Shown: piece by piece, positions 37,601 through 51,690 of the stretch
Layout of the letters: every line of letters starts with the position of its first letter
Numbering within the stretch: the stretch's first letter is position 1
Assembly (NCBI GenBank): GCA_905331475.1
Contig: CAJNYU010001726.1
Coordinates: forward strand, 64,637 to 128,636
Direction: 5' to 3'
From: Rotaria socialis
Lineage: Eukaryota; Rotifera; Eurotatoria; Philodinida; Philodinidae
DNA: 64,000 nt
The notes under the pieces: model-generated
The model's database searches: none
What the model was told of the DNA's origin: nothing
What the model saw: the letters and a program-made list of their open reading frames with translations, nothing else
Program-made: the position numbers and the translations under genes

Positions 37601-39541
37601 AAACAAGTTAAAAATAAGAAGCCGCGAGAATTATATAAACCTCTTCGTCTTCTTCTCGGGTGAATGAAGTTATTCCAATTATGCATATTACATTGTTGTG
37701 TCTACAAAGAATAGTTAGAAAGCTTTAGAGAATAGAGCTGTGAAAGATAGATTAATGAATTAATGTGCACGATTACAAAAAACGAAGAAGAAGAAGAAGA
37801 AGAAGAAGAAGAAGAAGAAGAAAAAGAAGAGAAGATTAATAAACAAAAAGCTAGTTAAGTGAATATATGTGTTTTCGGCCCCATCTAGAATGATCACGCT
37901 CACCTCCGATGCTGAATCGTCGAGAAAATCCCGTACGTTATATGTACTATCCTCACCGCCACCTAGGCGACGACGCTGTTCAGCTAACTGAAAAATAATC
38001 AGTTCATTTTTTATTTATTAAAGATGAACAATGTTTAACAATGGATTATATTATATAATTCATTTAATGGTTGATTTAAAAAGAAAGGAAAGAAAAAACC
38101 ATCACGTACCTGATTATCTCCACTAAAGTTGTCACTTTTTCGATGTTTCGATGCTGTTTTTAGTTTACTACCTATAACAAAATAATATGATATTATCAAT
38201 ACAAATATTTTTCAAGATCGAATTTTGATTATTTGAAGGTCGAGAGAAATGCAAATTGATATCAAAATATGACTAGAAATATTAATATTACTTCCTGATT
38301 AAATAGTCAATCAGCCAATCGGCAGAAAAAAAATCATTCTTGCGACACCCATGTGTTCTACATCAATTTTTATAATTACCATAAAAGATTGGAAACCTTT
38401 TGTTTAAGATTATCATATTCCTCACGTTAGAAAATGATTTGTTAATAGAACATTATTGTTGACATTATTTTCATTACTAGTCCTATAGAAAAATGTTCTA
38501 TTTGCTGACATGAAAACAAAGGCTTGGTTATTTCTCAATGATGTATAACGAATGCATGGCTATTACATTAACTGACAGAACCTATAAGCAAATACACGGA
38601 GAAAACTAATTTGATTTAACACCTATGCTATGAGAAGAAACTCAAGGTTAAACAAAATTACATTCTCATGATATATGGTTCTCTTCATTATTATATTATT
38701 CCTACACAAATCGAATAATAATCCCTGATCAGTAATATGTTTTATCTCTATGCACATATGTATTGCATCTTACCTAAGGATTGTTTAATGTCTTTCAATG
38801 ACAAATGCTTCTTTTTTGTTGCTAAATCCAATACACTACCAGTTGTGTTATTTTTTGAATAAAATTGTAATGATACATCAATTTCACCACGTTCTTTATC
38901 AGTTTTACCATCTTTATTTGTAAGTTTATACCAACTATTGAAATGAAAAGAAGATATTTAGTTTAAAATAAGATTAAAATAGATTCAATAGAAAAGTTAC
39001 CCTCGATGAACATGATCATAATCCTGTAAATCACGTAACGAAACGTACACACGACCAACAAAATCACCTTTAGATAAAGCATTTTTATTGTTGTGATAAA
39101 CAGTTAGCTTAATTATTGAATCCTCAGCAATAGGCCTATAAAGAAAGTTTTTTTTATTATTATTTCTCTTTTGTTAATTCAAGAATGCCAATGTCTTTTG
39201 ATTTTCTTACATGTCACATTGTTCTTCCCAATCAGGTGAACGAGTTTTTTCTCGTACAGCAGTAACAAACTTTTCTTTGCCCATAGATATAGTACAAAAA
39301 GCGTCCACTCCTATGTCAGACAAAACAGAAGAGAAGAAGTAAAACATAGAAGTCATTCTCTTGGTTACAAAATTAAATATCTTACCACCATGTTTGCCTT
39401 TATCTGGTAAATTTCGAGCTTGATGCACTATTTAAAATTAATGAAAAACATAAATGATAGATATTTATTATTAATGTACGAATTATAGATTTCCTTACCA
39501 ATACAACTGCAATAGTTTGCTTGTAATAACATTTTCGACAT
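34643..39541 (-). CDS. RAB11FIP2: Class I Rab11 family-interacting protein (C2 + Rab11-binding domain)
   Basis: Class I Rab11-FIPs tether Rab11 recycling endosomes to membranes and motors. Fifteen exons: 39499-39541, 39386-39427, 39211-39310, 39001-39135, 38774-38934, 38110-38171, 37904-37987, 37464-37541, 37382-37411, 36137-37090, 35727-35804, 35460-35606, 35100-35211, 34871-35028, 34643-34810. They total 2352 nt, 783 residues, all phases consistent. Exons 1-5 encode an N-terminal C2 domain (HQARNLPDKGKHGGVDAF, SMGKEKFVTAVREKTRSPDW, KGDFVGRVYVSLRDLQDYDH, WYKLTNKDGKTDKERGEI), the class I C2 pattern. The middle is Ser/Thr/Pro-rich with a poly-Gln run. The final exon carries the Rab11-binding helix: ELLHVIAYQSDLLKKRDTRL then LESYTDSLLVKILEQCPTIL, matching the family's LExYIDxLLxRVxE. 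The YID residue pair reads YTD here. Symbol marks the family; the vertebrate paralogue is not resolved. Confidence 0.88.
36087..36109. repeat. (GT)n microsatellite in a Rab11-FIP intron
   Basis: TG/GT run in the 332-bp intron between exons 10 and 11, about 28 bases downstream of the exon 10 donor. Confidence 0.9.
37784..37821. repeat. (GAA)n microsatellite
   Basis: GAA run in the intron between Rab11-FIP exons 7 and 8. Confidence 0.9.
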
Positions 39542-41211
39542 AATCTTTCTTTTGTTGTTGATACTTTGAAATTTTTATCACATGAATAACGTATAATAGA
39601 GGATCTGAAAAGCAGAGAAAAAATACTTTCTTTTTTTTTTTTGTCTATAAATTTGTCTCAATAATCGAGTATGTGTACTCTTTGAAAATAATATCTTATA
39701 GGTGCACGAGTGACGCATCGCTAACGACAAAACATAAAATAAAGAGAAAAAAAATAAAAAGAGAAAAGAGACCTTTCTCTTTTCTTTTTCTCTCGCCGCT
39801 ACCATTATTGATCTGCTTCTCTTCCTACTTATTCTCGAGTCCGCCCGTCATCATCAAACTTTGTCAGAACTATAAAAAAAGAAGTGAATATTCAATGGAA
39901 GACAGCGGTTGCTGTAACAGGCAAACAATTCAAAATGGAAGGAAAAAGAATTAATCATGCAAGCAAAAGTATTAGTTACTTATATCTGTTGTGTTTTCTA
40001 TCGCCTAAAAATAAATTACACTATTCGAAAAAAAAACAAATCCTGTGAGAGCAGCGAAAAAAAAGAGAAAAAAAACATGATTAGAAAAAAAACATATTCT
40101 TACCTGTCACTGATGATCACGCGTAAATTAAATAAAAATACATAAATGTAAGAAATTAATACATATACAAATGGTCTATGAAAAAGAGTATTCATGTGTG
40201 AAATCAAATACTTCACCAATCGAGCATCTATCAAAAGAATACGAAAAAGAAAAAAAGAACGAAATAAAAAACAGTAAATCGCTAATCCCTCTTTCTAACT
40301 TCAATTGACGTAATCGTACATTCAAGTAGCGTACGTTGAAGCCAGTAGAGTGCAACATTGTATAGTAAGTAGTTCGGCAAGATGAACAAGCATTTAGATT
40401 ATATACAATTGATAAAATTCTACACCCTCAAACGGATATACTGTAGGAAAAGGTAAAGAAGAAAAGAAGACAAACATCTTCTCATTTAACTGCCTATGTA
40501 CACATCTGTACTTTTACCATTTCTCTTTTCTGTAGGCAAACGAGCGGGCAAGAAACGAACGGCGACATTAAGCAAATAACGATAGAATGACCTTTTAAGA
40601 GAGATCGAGCGGGCTATTGCCTATCTACATATATACGTATAAATGTATCTAAACTCTTGCATATATACTCATACTTTTAACAACATTGAACAAATAATAA
40701 CCAACAAGGGATCGATATTCTTTACTTGCGTATTTGTCTTAAATATGCATTAGCATTTATTGATTCATAAAAAAAACAATTATTTTATAATAAATTGTTC
40801 AGCATGATATTTATAAGTAAAACAGCAGATATGCTTTATTCATCATAAATTCAATAATGAATTGATAATAATCATTTAAATAGACAAATTACAGAAAAAG
40901 AATAATTTGTGTCATCGAAATGACTTATTCGTTTCACGATAAGCCCTACAGAGCTTAGAGTTCATACGTGCTTGTCTTTACTTAACAATAGATCATTGAA
41001 AAAATGCATTCCCATCATTGTCTGCATGTATACTTCATATTTATCTAAAACGAAAACCGAGATCGTTTTCTTGATTATGTTCTTTGTTTAAAACATTTTA
41101 TATCATGTAACAATATGATTAATTGTGCTTTGTCTTTTCAAGTTAAATGTTAGACAAACAAAATCAAAGAAATAATAAAACAGAAAAACAAAGAAACTGA
41201 TGACATTGATT
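39542..41211. other. Intergenic between Rab11-FIP and aspartyl-tRNA synthetase
   Basis: 1.7 kb. A/T-rich with lysine-coding A runs that create spurious frames (39578-40145). No gene recognised. Confidence 0.6.
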
Positions 41212-43483
<2,272 letters not shown>

Positions 43484-44509
43484 TTTAATATTGATCTGAA
43501 AATTGACGAAAATTAGGAAATATATATACAGTCCAATGATGAAATGGGAATATTCCTTTTGCATCAACTTGATGATGCAAACACGTTAATTGCAGCATTA
43601 AGGAATTCGACCAATCAACTTTTTCAGGAACTAAGAATCATTTTCAAATGATGGCGAATAACACGCTCTTTGATAGAGGATTGTTAAAAGAAAAGCTAAA
43701 GAGAGCTTAACTATTAAAAGTATGAACATAAGTTTTAGAACGACTGGTGACGTTTGAAAAACAATACATTTTATTTTTGTTTATTCTCAAATTTATTGTT
43801 AAGCCAAAATTACAAATCACGTCTTTCTACATATTTAATTAACGCCATCTACATTGATATGTTAGTTTAATTGGTATAGATCTTTACTCCAATAAAAATT
43901 ATTTTTCACGTTGGAGTTGGAGTTGGAGCATGTCAACAATTTGTTTGTTTTTATTTTTTTTTAAAGACTGCGTGTATTTGCGAAAAGAATTCTTTTAACG
44001 AATTCTTCAATCAAAAACACATTCTTGCTCTTATTTATTTTTTGTTACATTTAATTATTTCATCCCTTGGATAAATCACTATATTCACTCTTGTCCATGC
44101 CAGCCATTGCCCAATGTCCACAATTTGACGTATAAAAAACTAACATCATATTTGCTCTGTTTTGATTAGCTATATTCGTAAGGCTTCTATCTTTAACGAA
44201 AGTAAGTATACAAGATTGTGCTCGTTTTTCATTTGCCATGTTCTTTCGTGTCATATTACAAAACGATGAAAACGAAAAAACGAAAATGACAAGTATAAAG
44301 GTCTATAAATATCGTCGTGTTATTGTCCTCTCTTCATTTCTTTCTTTTCATCATAAAATTGATTGCATTTCTATTTAACAACTTATGTACAGTGTGTATC
44401 GAAAAAAAAAAGAATGAAGGAAGACAATTCACATTTATTTTTAGATTTTTTCCTTCTTTTCTTAATGTGCGCACACCTGTTTGTCGTGTCCTTGAATGGA
44501 TAATATATC
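43484..44509. promoter_or_regulatory. 1.0 kb divergent intergenic region, DARS1 and p190 RhoGAP
   Basis: The two genes point away from each other, so both promoters must lie here or in 5' introns. AT-rich; I see no convincing TATA box or other motif. A direct GTTGGAGTTGGAGTTGGAG repeat is at 43912-43930. Confidence 0.5.
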
Positions 44510-47500
44510 ATGTCTAAAACTACCGCGATCGTATCAGGCGGTTTTACAAGTTCAGCATTATCACCTCCAATATATACTCTTGCTATAGTTAGTATTAATC
44601 CATCATCAGGTAAATCATCTTTATGTAAACGTCTGATCGATTCCAATATTGATGAGTATCGATTATTTTCGTTAAAAAATAAATCTATTAACAAGCAAAA
44701 TCTTGCAACATGGTTTTATTGGGGTACAGTAAAACATCGACGTTCAGATGAAAAACGTGAAGCTTTATTTCATTTGATTGAACATTCTACAATAGCTATT
44801 GATGACAATGAACAATATGATAATTATATAAAACGTATAACATCATTAACATTACGTCCAGATGAAAAATTCCACAGTGATTCCGATTATCCACAAATTA
44901 AAACATTTCCAAAAGATAAAATAACGATCGATGCGTTTCTATGCATACATGATTTATCGTCAACTAGACGAATATCTGAACTTTTATTTCTTCTTCATGC
45001 ATTATATAAAACTCGTCGTCCTGTAATCATAATAACAACTAAAAATGATTTGATAGACAATCAATCTGATTTAGCCTTACAATTCGAACAATCAATCCGT
45101 CATTCATCATCAAGTGATTCACATTTTTTACTTAACACACCTATTATACATACATCATCAAATGAACATATTAATATTCAAGGTGTACTTGAACTTGCTT
45201 TATATGCGTGCGACGAACCAATATTATTATCATCAAAAAAATCGCCACATGTAACTGCACAAATGTCAAAATATATCCCATCATCATATAAGGATGCATA
45301 TACAAATGAACAGTCATTAAAACATGTTATACAAGCAGAATATAAAACATTATTAACGAGACATGTTTCCGATCATCAATTAGGTTCTTGGATGAAATTC
45401 TATACGGCTTGGCAACATCATGCTAGTATTAAAAATTTTATTGATATGTTTGGAAAACAACAAGCTGAACATTTATATGATGAACATATTGACGAATTGA
45501 AAAAAGCAGCAAGGCAGAAATTAATTGATGAAAAATTAATTCCAATTGTAGAATTACTTGTAACAGATCAAAAAACAAAATTATCGAGGTAAATTCTTTT
45601 TCGAACAATTTAAAAGATCTAGTATTACTAGATGATAGGAATTTGAAATTGATTTATTTTTGACAAATGAAGAAAATGATTCATAATACAACTAAGTTTC
45701 AAAAGTTATTTTCGATTAACAAGTGAATTACATGAATCCTTATGAATATTGAAGTCGTGTCTAGTTGTCAAATGTTTTGAAAGAACATGCTTCACATTAA
45801 ATTGCAATAACTTATTTTTGGTCCATAGAGATGAGAGAAACAAATTAGATTGGATATTATGCAATACTTGCAGTCTTTCAACCTTCCCTTATGCACAATG
45901 TATTTCTCACATGAATAATTTTAACTATATGATAGATAATCGAAACTTTGACTTTTTGTTACTACGATTAAATTCAATAGGATAGATTCTTTTTCTTTTC
46001 ATGACTATAATGTCAGTAACTATCACATTGACCTACCATCGTTGAATTCAATAATCAAATCCAAAAGTTAGCAAACGTGAAAAAAAGAATACATATAGAG
46101 AACGTGTAATCATTTTTTTTCGCTTTCACCTAAAACATAGACAAGAAAAAAGTCAAACGAACTTTATCAAAAGCATTAAATTACTTTCAATTATTATCAA
46201 TAAAAGGTAACTATGGGACGCTTTTTCTATTTTATTTCGATGAAAAGGATACTTTTAGTTTTTTTTCTCCTTTGAGATGCAATCAATTCTTGTGTAAGTC
46301 TATTAACTAGATAGTTTTAATCGAGCAATACGATAACCTTTCAAAAGTAATAGTCCATTGAAAAGATCATCGGTATTTTAATTTTTTATAATCTTAAGTT
46401 CATTGAAACATCTAGAATAAATTTGAATATTTTCCAAAGTCACATACATCCTTTATGCGAAGATATTTAGGGATCTAACTAATTTATTGATGACGTGAAG
46501 TTTAATTTCACATTTATTTTGGTTAAAATCTGACTATGATCTGATAATTTTATACGTAATTGAAAAAGTTCAGTACGTTAGATTTCTTGACAAAAATTCA
46601 TGATAGCAACAGTTCATTATCTACATGAAATAAAATCGATTGATACAGTTTTTACGCAAATCTAAAAATCTGAGTTAACTCTTGGAGGATTAGTTTAAGT
46701 AAATTATGTCAATCAAGGCAAAGCACAGAGGAGTTACCTTGAAAAAACGGAGATATTTCGTTGGCTAAATTAATAACAACAAGATTATTTAAGACTTTTT
46801 TTCTAGATATAAATTATTAGATTTACGCGTAGTTCTCTCAAAGTGAAGATTAAAAGTAGTGACTGCGATTTAGAGACAGAATAGAAAATGACCATCTTTC
46901 GTTTGACTTTGATTTTTTTACACGAGTCATTTTTTCTTAAAAATTTCTATAACAAAACTACATTTAACAAGCAATTAGTGAGTATCTCTTTAATCATGCG
47001 TGAAAATATCATACTCCAAATACTCAAGTTTCTAGTGATTGTATCAAGTCTTGAGAAAAAACAAAATGTCTTAACAGTTGATTCAACTATAAAAGAAGTT
47101 TTTAGTTGTTATATGCATACTTTTCACGTCATTAATACTAATTGTTTTATGTCATTTGTTACAAATAACTTTGTTGAAGGAAGATCTCCAGTGCTTATAT
47201 TTTTCAGGGTATCTAGAGTAAATTGATACGTATGTAACGTAGAAAAATTAGCGCTTATACAGTTTCTTGTGTCAAGATACACGTGTTTTAATTTTACGAA
47301 ATCACATCACTAATGAATGCTTTATATATTCATATACGTAAACATAAACCCATAACTCTTTTCCTTGTAGAAATTGGGATTATGTGCGTCTACAAATGCA
47401 AAAACATCCTAGCTATTCATCAACTGTGATACCATCTTCGATGTGGTCAGATTCTGAACATAACAATGGAAACAATTCCTCATCTTTAATCATTCCCGAT

Positions 47501-50500
47501 GACATACTTGATACAGTTGAAGCTCGCCTTCGTTTTGAATCTTATATAAATAGTCGTCAATTGGAACAAACTCGTCGTGCAAATTGTCGTTCTTTTTTTG
47601 ATTTACTAAATCGTTTTGCTGATGCTGGCCTTGTTCAATATGGTCATTCGTACGAAAAAGATTGTGTTTACTTTTTGGGTCGTGAATGTTATGAATCTTT
47701 AAATGCTCAAGATCGTTTACGTGTGTTTGCGTTTCATCAATCATATCTTTATCGTTTATTGTGTTTAAAATTTGTTGAATTATTATTTGAATCGTTTGAA
47801 ATATTTATTATTACATTTCAAAAAATGAATTCGGCAACAACAGATAAATTAAACGATAGAAAAATTACCACGTTGACTATCGATGATATATTTGAAAAAG
47901 AAATAATTCAACAAATAAAACATGATCCAAGGTAAGAAAAAGAAGATAGCACAAGTTGCCATTCAGAAACTTGTTTCGTTCAATTTTGTCTTTGTATTGT
48001 AGATATCAATCATTAAATAATCGTGAAACAGATCGTCATAGATTAATTATGTGCCATTGTCATTTTTTATATGATTGTATTTATCATTCACCAACAAAAA
48101 ATATGCATCAATTATTGAAACAACGCAAACGTTCATTTAAACGACGAAAATCGTCACAATCTTTATATAGTCATAATATAAATTTTGATGAGAATTTCTG
48201 TCCTTATACACGAAAATTTATACCACATAGTAATGAAAATGAAGGAATAAGTAAGAAAAAAATTGATATTGGCTGCCCAATGGAAGAAACATGTGCTGAT
48301 GTACGAATAATGAATGAATTTTTTTCGATCATGCCTATAAAAAAAAATGTGCATAAGTATGAAATTCGATATATTTAAAAATTAGTTCTATTTGTTTTGT
48401 TTTTTCTTAGAAATATTTTAATTTGTGGATATGAGAATGATATGAATAATTGTCTTCGAATACTTTCCGTAAGTGAAAAATAGATTTTACTTTTGAATAT
48501 GAAATAATTCGAATCGATAAAAGATTTTGAGAATCACAAGTTTTCAATCATTCTATTTCAAAGAAGCGATTCAATTACTTTAGAAGTATAATTTTCTCAA
48601 ATATTAAAAAGTAATGATGAGTATGTTTGAGAAAGAAATAGCTTAGCTTTTTGGAATGTTAATCGATGATTTAGTGATTAATACATAAACAACACTTTCG
48701 GGTTCTTTTCTAAATCGGAAGAAAAACTATTTGTTTATTGTTTTCTCGCTTAGAATTTATAAAAGAAGATCTCCCATCGACTAACCCTAATGAACGGTGA
48801 TTTGTTTTGCAAATAAAAACGTCTCAATCGGAACAGTAAGAGTCAAAGAATGTACGCACACTGTTAGATTGCTGTTCTAAAACGATGAATTGACTTCATC
48901 AGAGTAACATAATCATCGGAAAGATATTCGAAGATCGAATTTGATTTTGATATGTTTATCCAGATTTACGACTAATATTTGTTAGAAGAGCTGTCACACT
49001 TTGACTACACGGAGTACTCCCCTTTTAAGATATTGAATTTCCTGTAAGATTCGATCTGCTTGACCTTCATATGAAATCTGAGTACTATTTGAAAATTCAA
49101 TATCTCTCGGCGGCGTATAAATTTTAATTCAAACTTTCCAGATCTTCGAAGGATTGTTAAAATTAAATCTAGATAAAACACAACATACAAGTACTCTTGT
49201 TCTTCTATACTATTGTTAGTCTGACTGAGAGCAATTCAAAACCATCATTCTATGTATGATTGATAATGTGGAAAGAAAAACAAATGTCTCTCGTTATGAG
49301 TTCTCACTATTTCGATATGTATGATGTTGAAAAATTTTGTGAAACAATTTTCCGATAAAAATTGCAAAATCTTTTCTTCGTATAGAATGATTCTTCTCTG
49401 ATGAACGATTATCAAGTTAATTTATGGACATTAAATAATTTGAAAACACAATCAATTAATGGTGCAGATTTTCATTTTATTGCTACAAAAAATTATTTGC
49501 ATGAGATTTTATTTAGGTTGCCTTATTGTTTCACCAACAGGCCAAAAAATTCTCGAAGATTTTATTTCTCAAAAAAGATTCCATATAAATATTAATAGTG
49601 AGTATTTAAAAAAAACATTCTATTCTAACTGAAAATCTCTCTCGTTTAGCTATTCCAACTGTAAATTTACACTTTCCAATTCCAAATGAGTAAGTTTATT
49701 AATCCGTATGAAAATTTGTTTTCTTTATATGATTCATATCAAACATAGTTCCAATAGACACATTCCTAATGACACAGCAATCGAACAACTTCGATTGTCA
49801 GTTGAACAACTTCTATCGAATGATGAAAACTTTTCTAATAAAAATCCATTCGATCTTCGAATTTTACTTTGTTTTATGTGCGGTGGAGAAAATGATGATG
49901 TAGAAAGATTTTTTTCCCAATTATCAGCACGGTTTTCTCTTATGGTAACTAATCAATATGGAGATTTTTCATTTATTATTAATGCTTTTCTTGGACGATC
50001 AAATCGAAAAGTAATTTAAATTAAATATAAACATTTTCTTTAATTGAATTGTTTTTGCTTTAAAAAAAAAGATTCAATTTATTCCTGTTTCGTATCATTT
50101 ATTACTTACTGTTAAACTAATTGATTTTGATGGATTTATTTTATTACATGATCACGATAGAAAAGCAGCTGTTAATACAATGACGTAAGAATCATTGATT
50201 TATTAAATTAATTATAAAATTGAATTATTTTATTAATTAGATATTTGGAAAAACATATTTCAACCACATTAGAAAATGAATTATCAAAAATGGCTGATGA
50301 TAATCCCGAAATGGATAACACGAGACCAACACGTCCACCCATATATGTATTAGGTTGTATTAAAGATTTATCTTTATCAAATATTAAAAATTATCCTCTA
50401 TCCGATTATTGTGTTCAATGCCATCATGGAACAATAAGAAATTTTGTTGAATGTATGTTTAAAAACCGTTTCTTTCTTTTTATCTAGTTTCTTAAATTAT

Positions 50501-51633
50501 ATTTGATTTTGTTTAGCTCATCTTTTACCGTTTCTCAATCAATGCTGGATTGGAAAAACTGCAAACAAAAGTGAGAATGATTATTTTCAAAAACAACATC
50601 TTCTAGTTGGTGTTACATCTTATTTCGAGTAATTTAAATTCCTTTTCTTTATCTTGAATAAAAATAAAATACTTCATTCTTTTTTTGCTTTTAGTCGCGT
50701 AACGCATTCATCCGCTAGTGATTTAATGACATCCAGTTTTGAACGTTCGCGTAGACAGTTAATTAACAGTAGTGTAAATGATCGAGGTGGTTCATTAGTA
50801 TTATCGAGTAAATCTAATGAACATTCACCAAGGCATCAGTCTACAACATTGACACCTACAAACCCTGAACAAAGTAAATTATAGTCTACTATTAAAAAGA
50901 TAAATCACTTTTTTGAAACACGAACACGAAACAGAATGTTGAAGTATATAGGGTGTAAATTTGCGTTCGCGCCTAAGGACTATCCCGTAAGTTGCTTATG
51001 TGCAGTCCAGGATTGCTATCATGTGCAAGAAGTATTCTTTATTGTAAAAGAACAATATTTGATGATGAAAAGATTTGCTTGAAAATAGCTAAAAAGTAGT
51101 ATTATCTCAATGGCCAGCAACAGAAACTACATTCTATTCTGCATTTTAGTCCGACAATGTGAAAACGTTAACATTTTTTAAATATTTGTTTATCTATAGT
51201 GTTCTCTTGTCGATCTTATCCCTATTTATCGACATCAAATAATGGTATTGAATCAACAATGGTTCCAACAACGCCTGTTGATCCATCTGTAACAAATCTT
51301 GGTTTAATATCTCCATCGTCGGCATCAACATCTTCGATATCTAATAGTCAACATCAACAATTTAAAAAATCAACTAGTATGCGTTTTGCAAAATTAATGG
51401 AACATCCAAGTAAGTTTTAGTCTAATAACTTAACGTAGTTCGTAGTTTGTAGTTATTAAAAAAATGAAAATCTATTAGAATAAAATATTAGATAAGCATA
51501 TTTCTTTTAATTTTATTTATTCTAGTTAATTATTTAACATTTAACGGTAAAGTAGATTTACAATCATTGTGCTTGTGCTTTATTATTTTTCTTTCGTTTA
51601 ATTGTGCAGTTTTGTTTTGTTTTGTTTTGTCAA

Positions 51634-51690
<57 letters not shown>

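Noticed and set aside
37636..37696. Additional Rab11-FIP exon (acceptor TTTGTAG, then GITSFTREEDEE)
   Set aside because: The acceptor phase (needs phase 2) disagrees with the preceding exon, which ends in phase 0; including it breaks the frame.
46888..47226. 112-codon plus-strand frame in the first RhoGAP intron
   Set aside because: Intronic, no motif, and not in phase with either neighbouring exon's splice sites.
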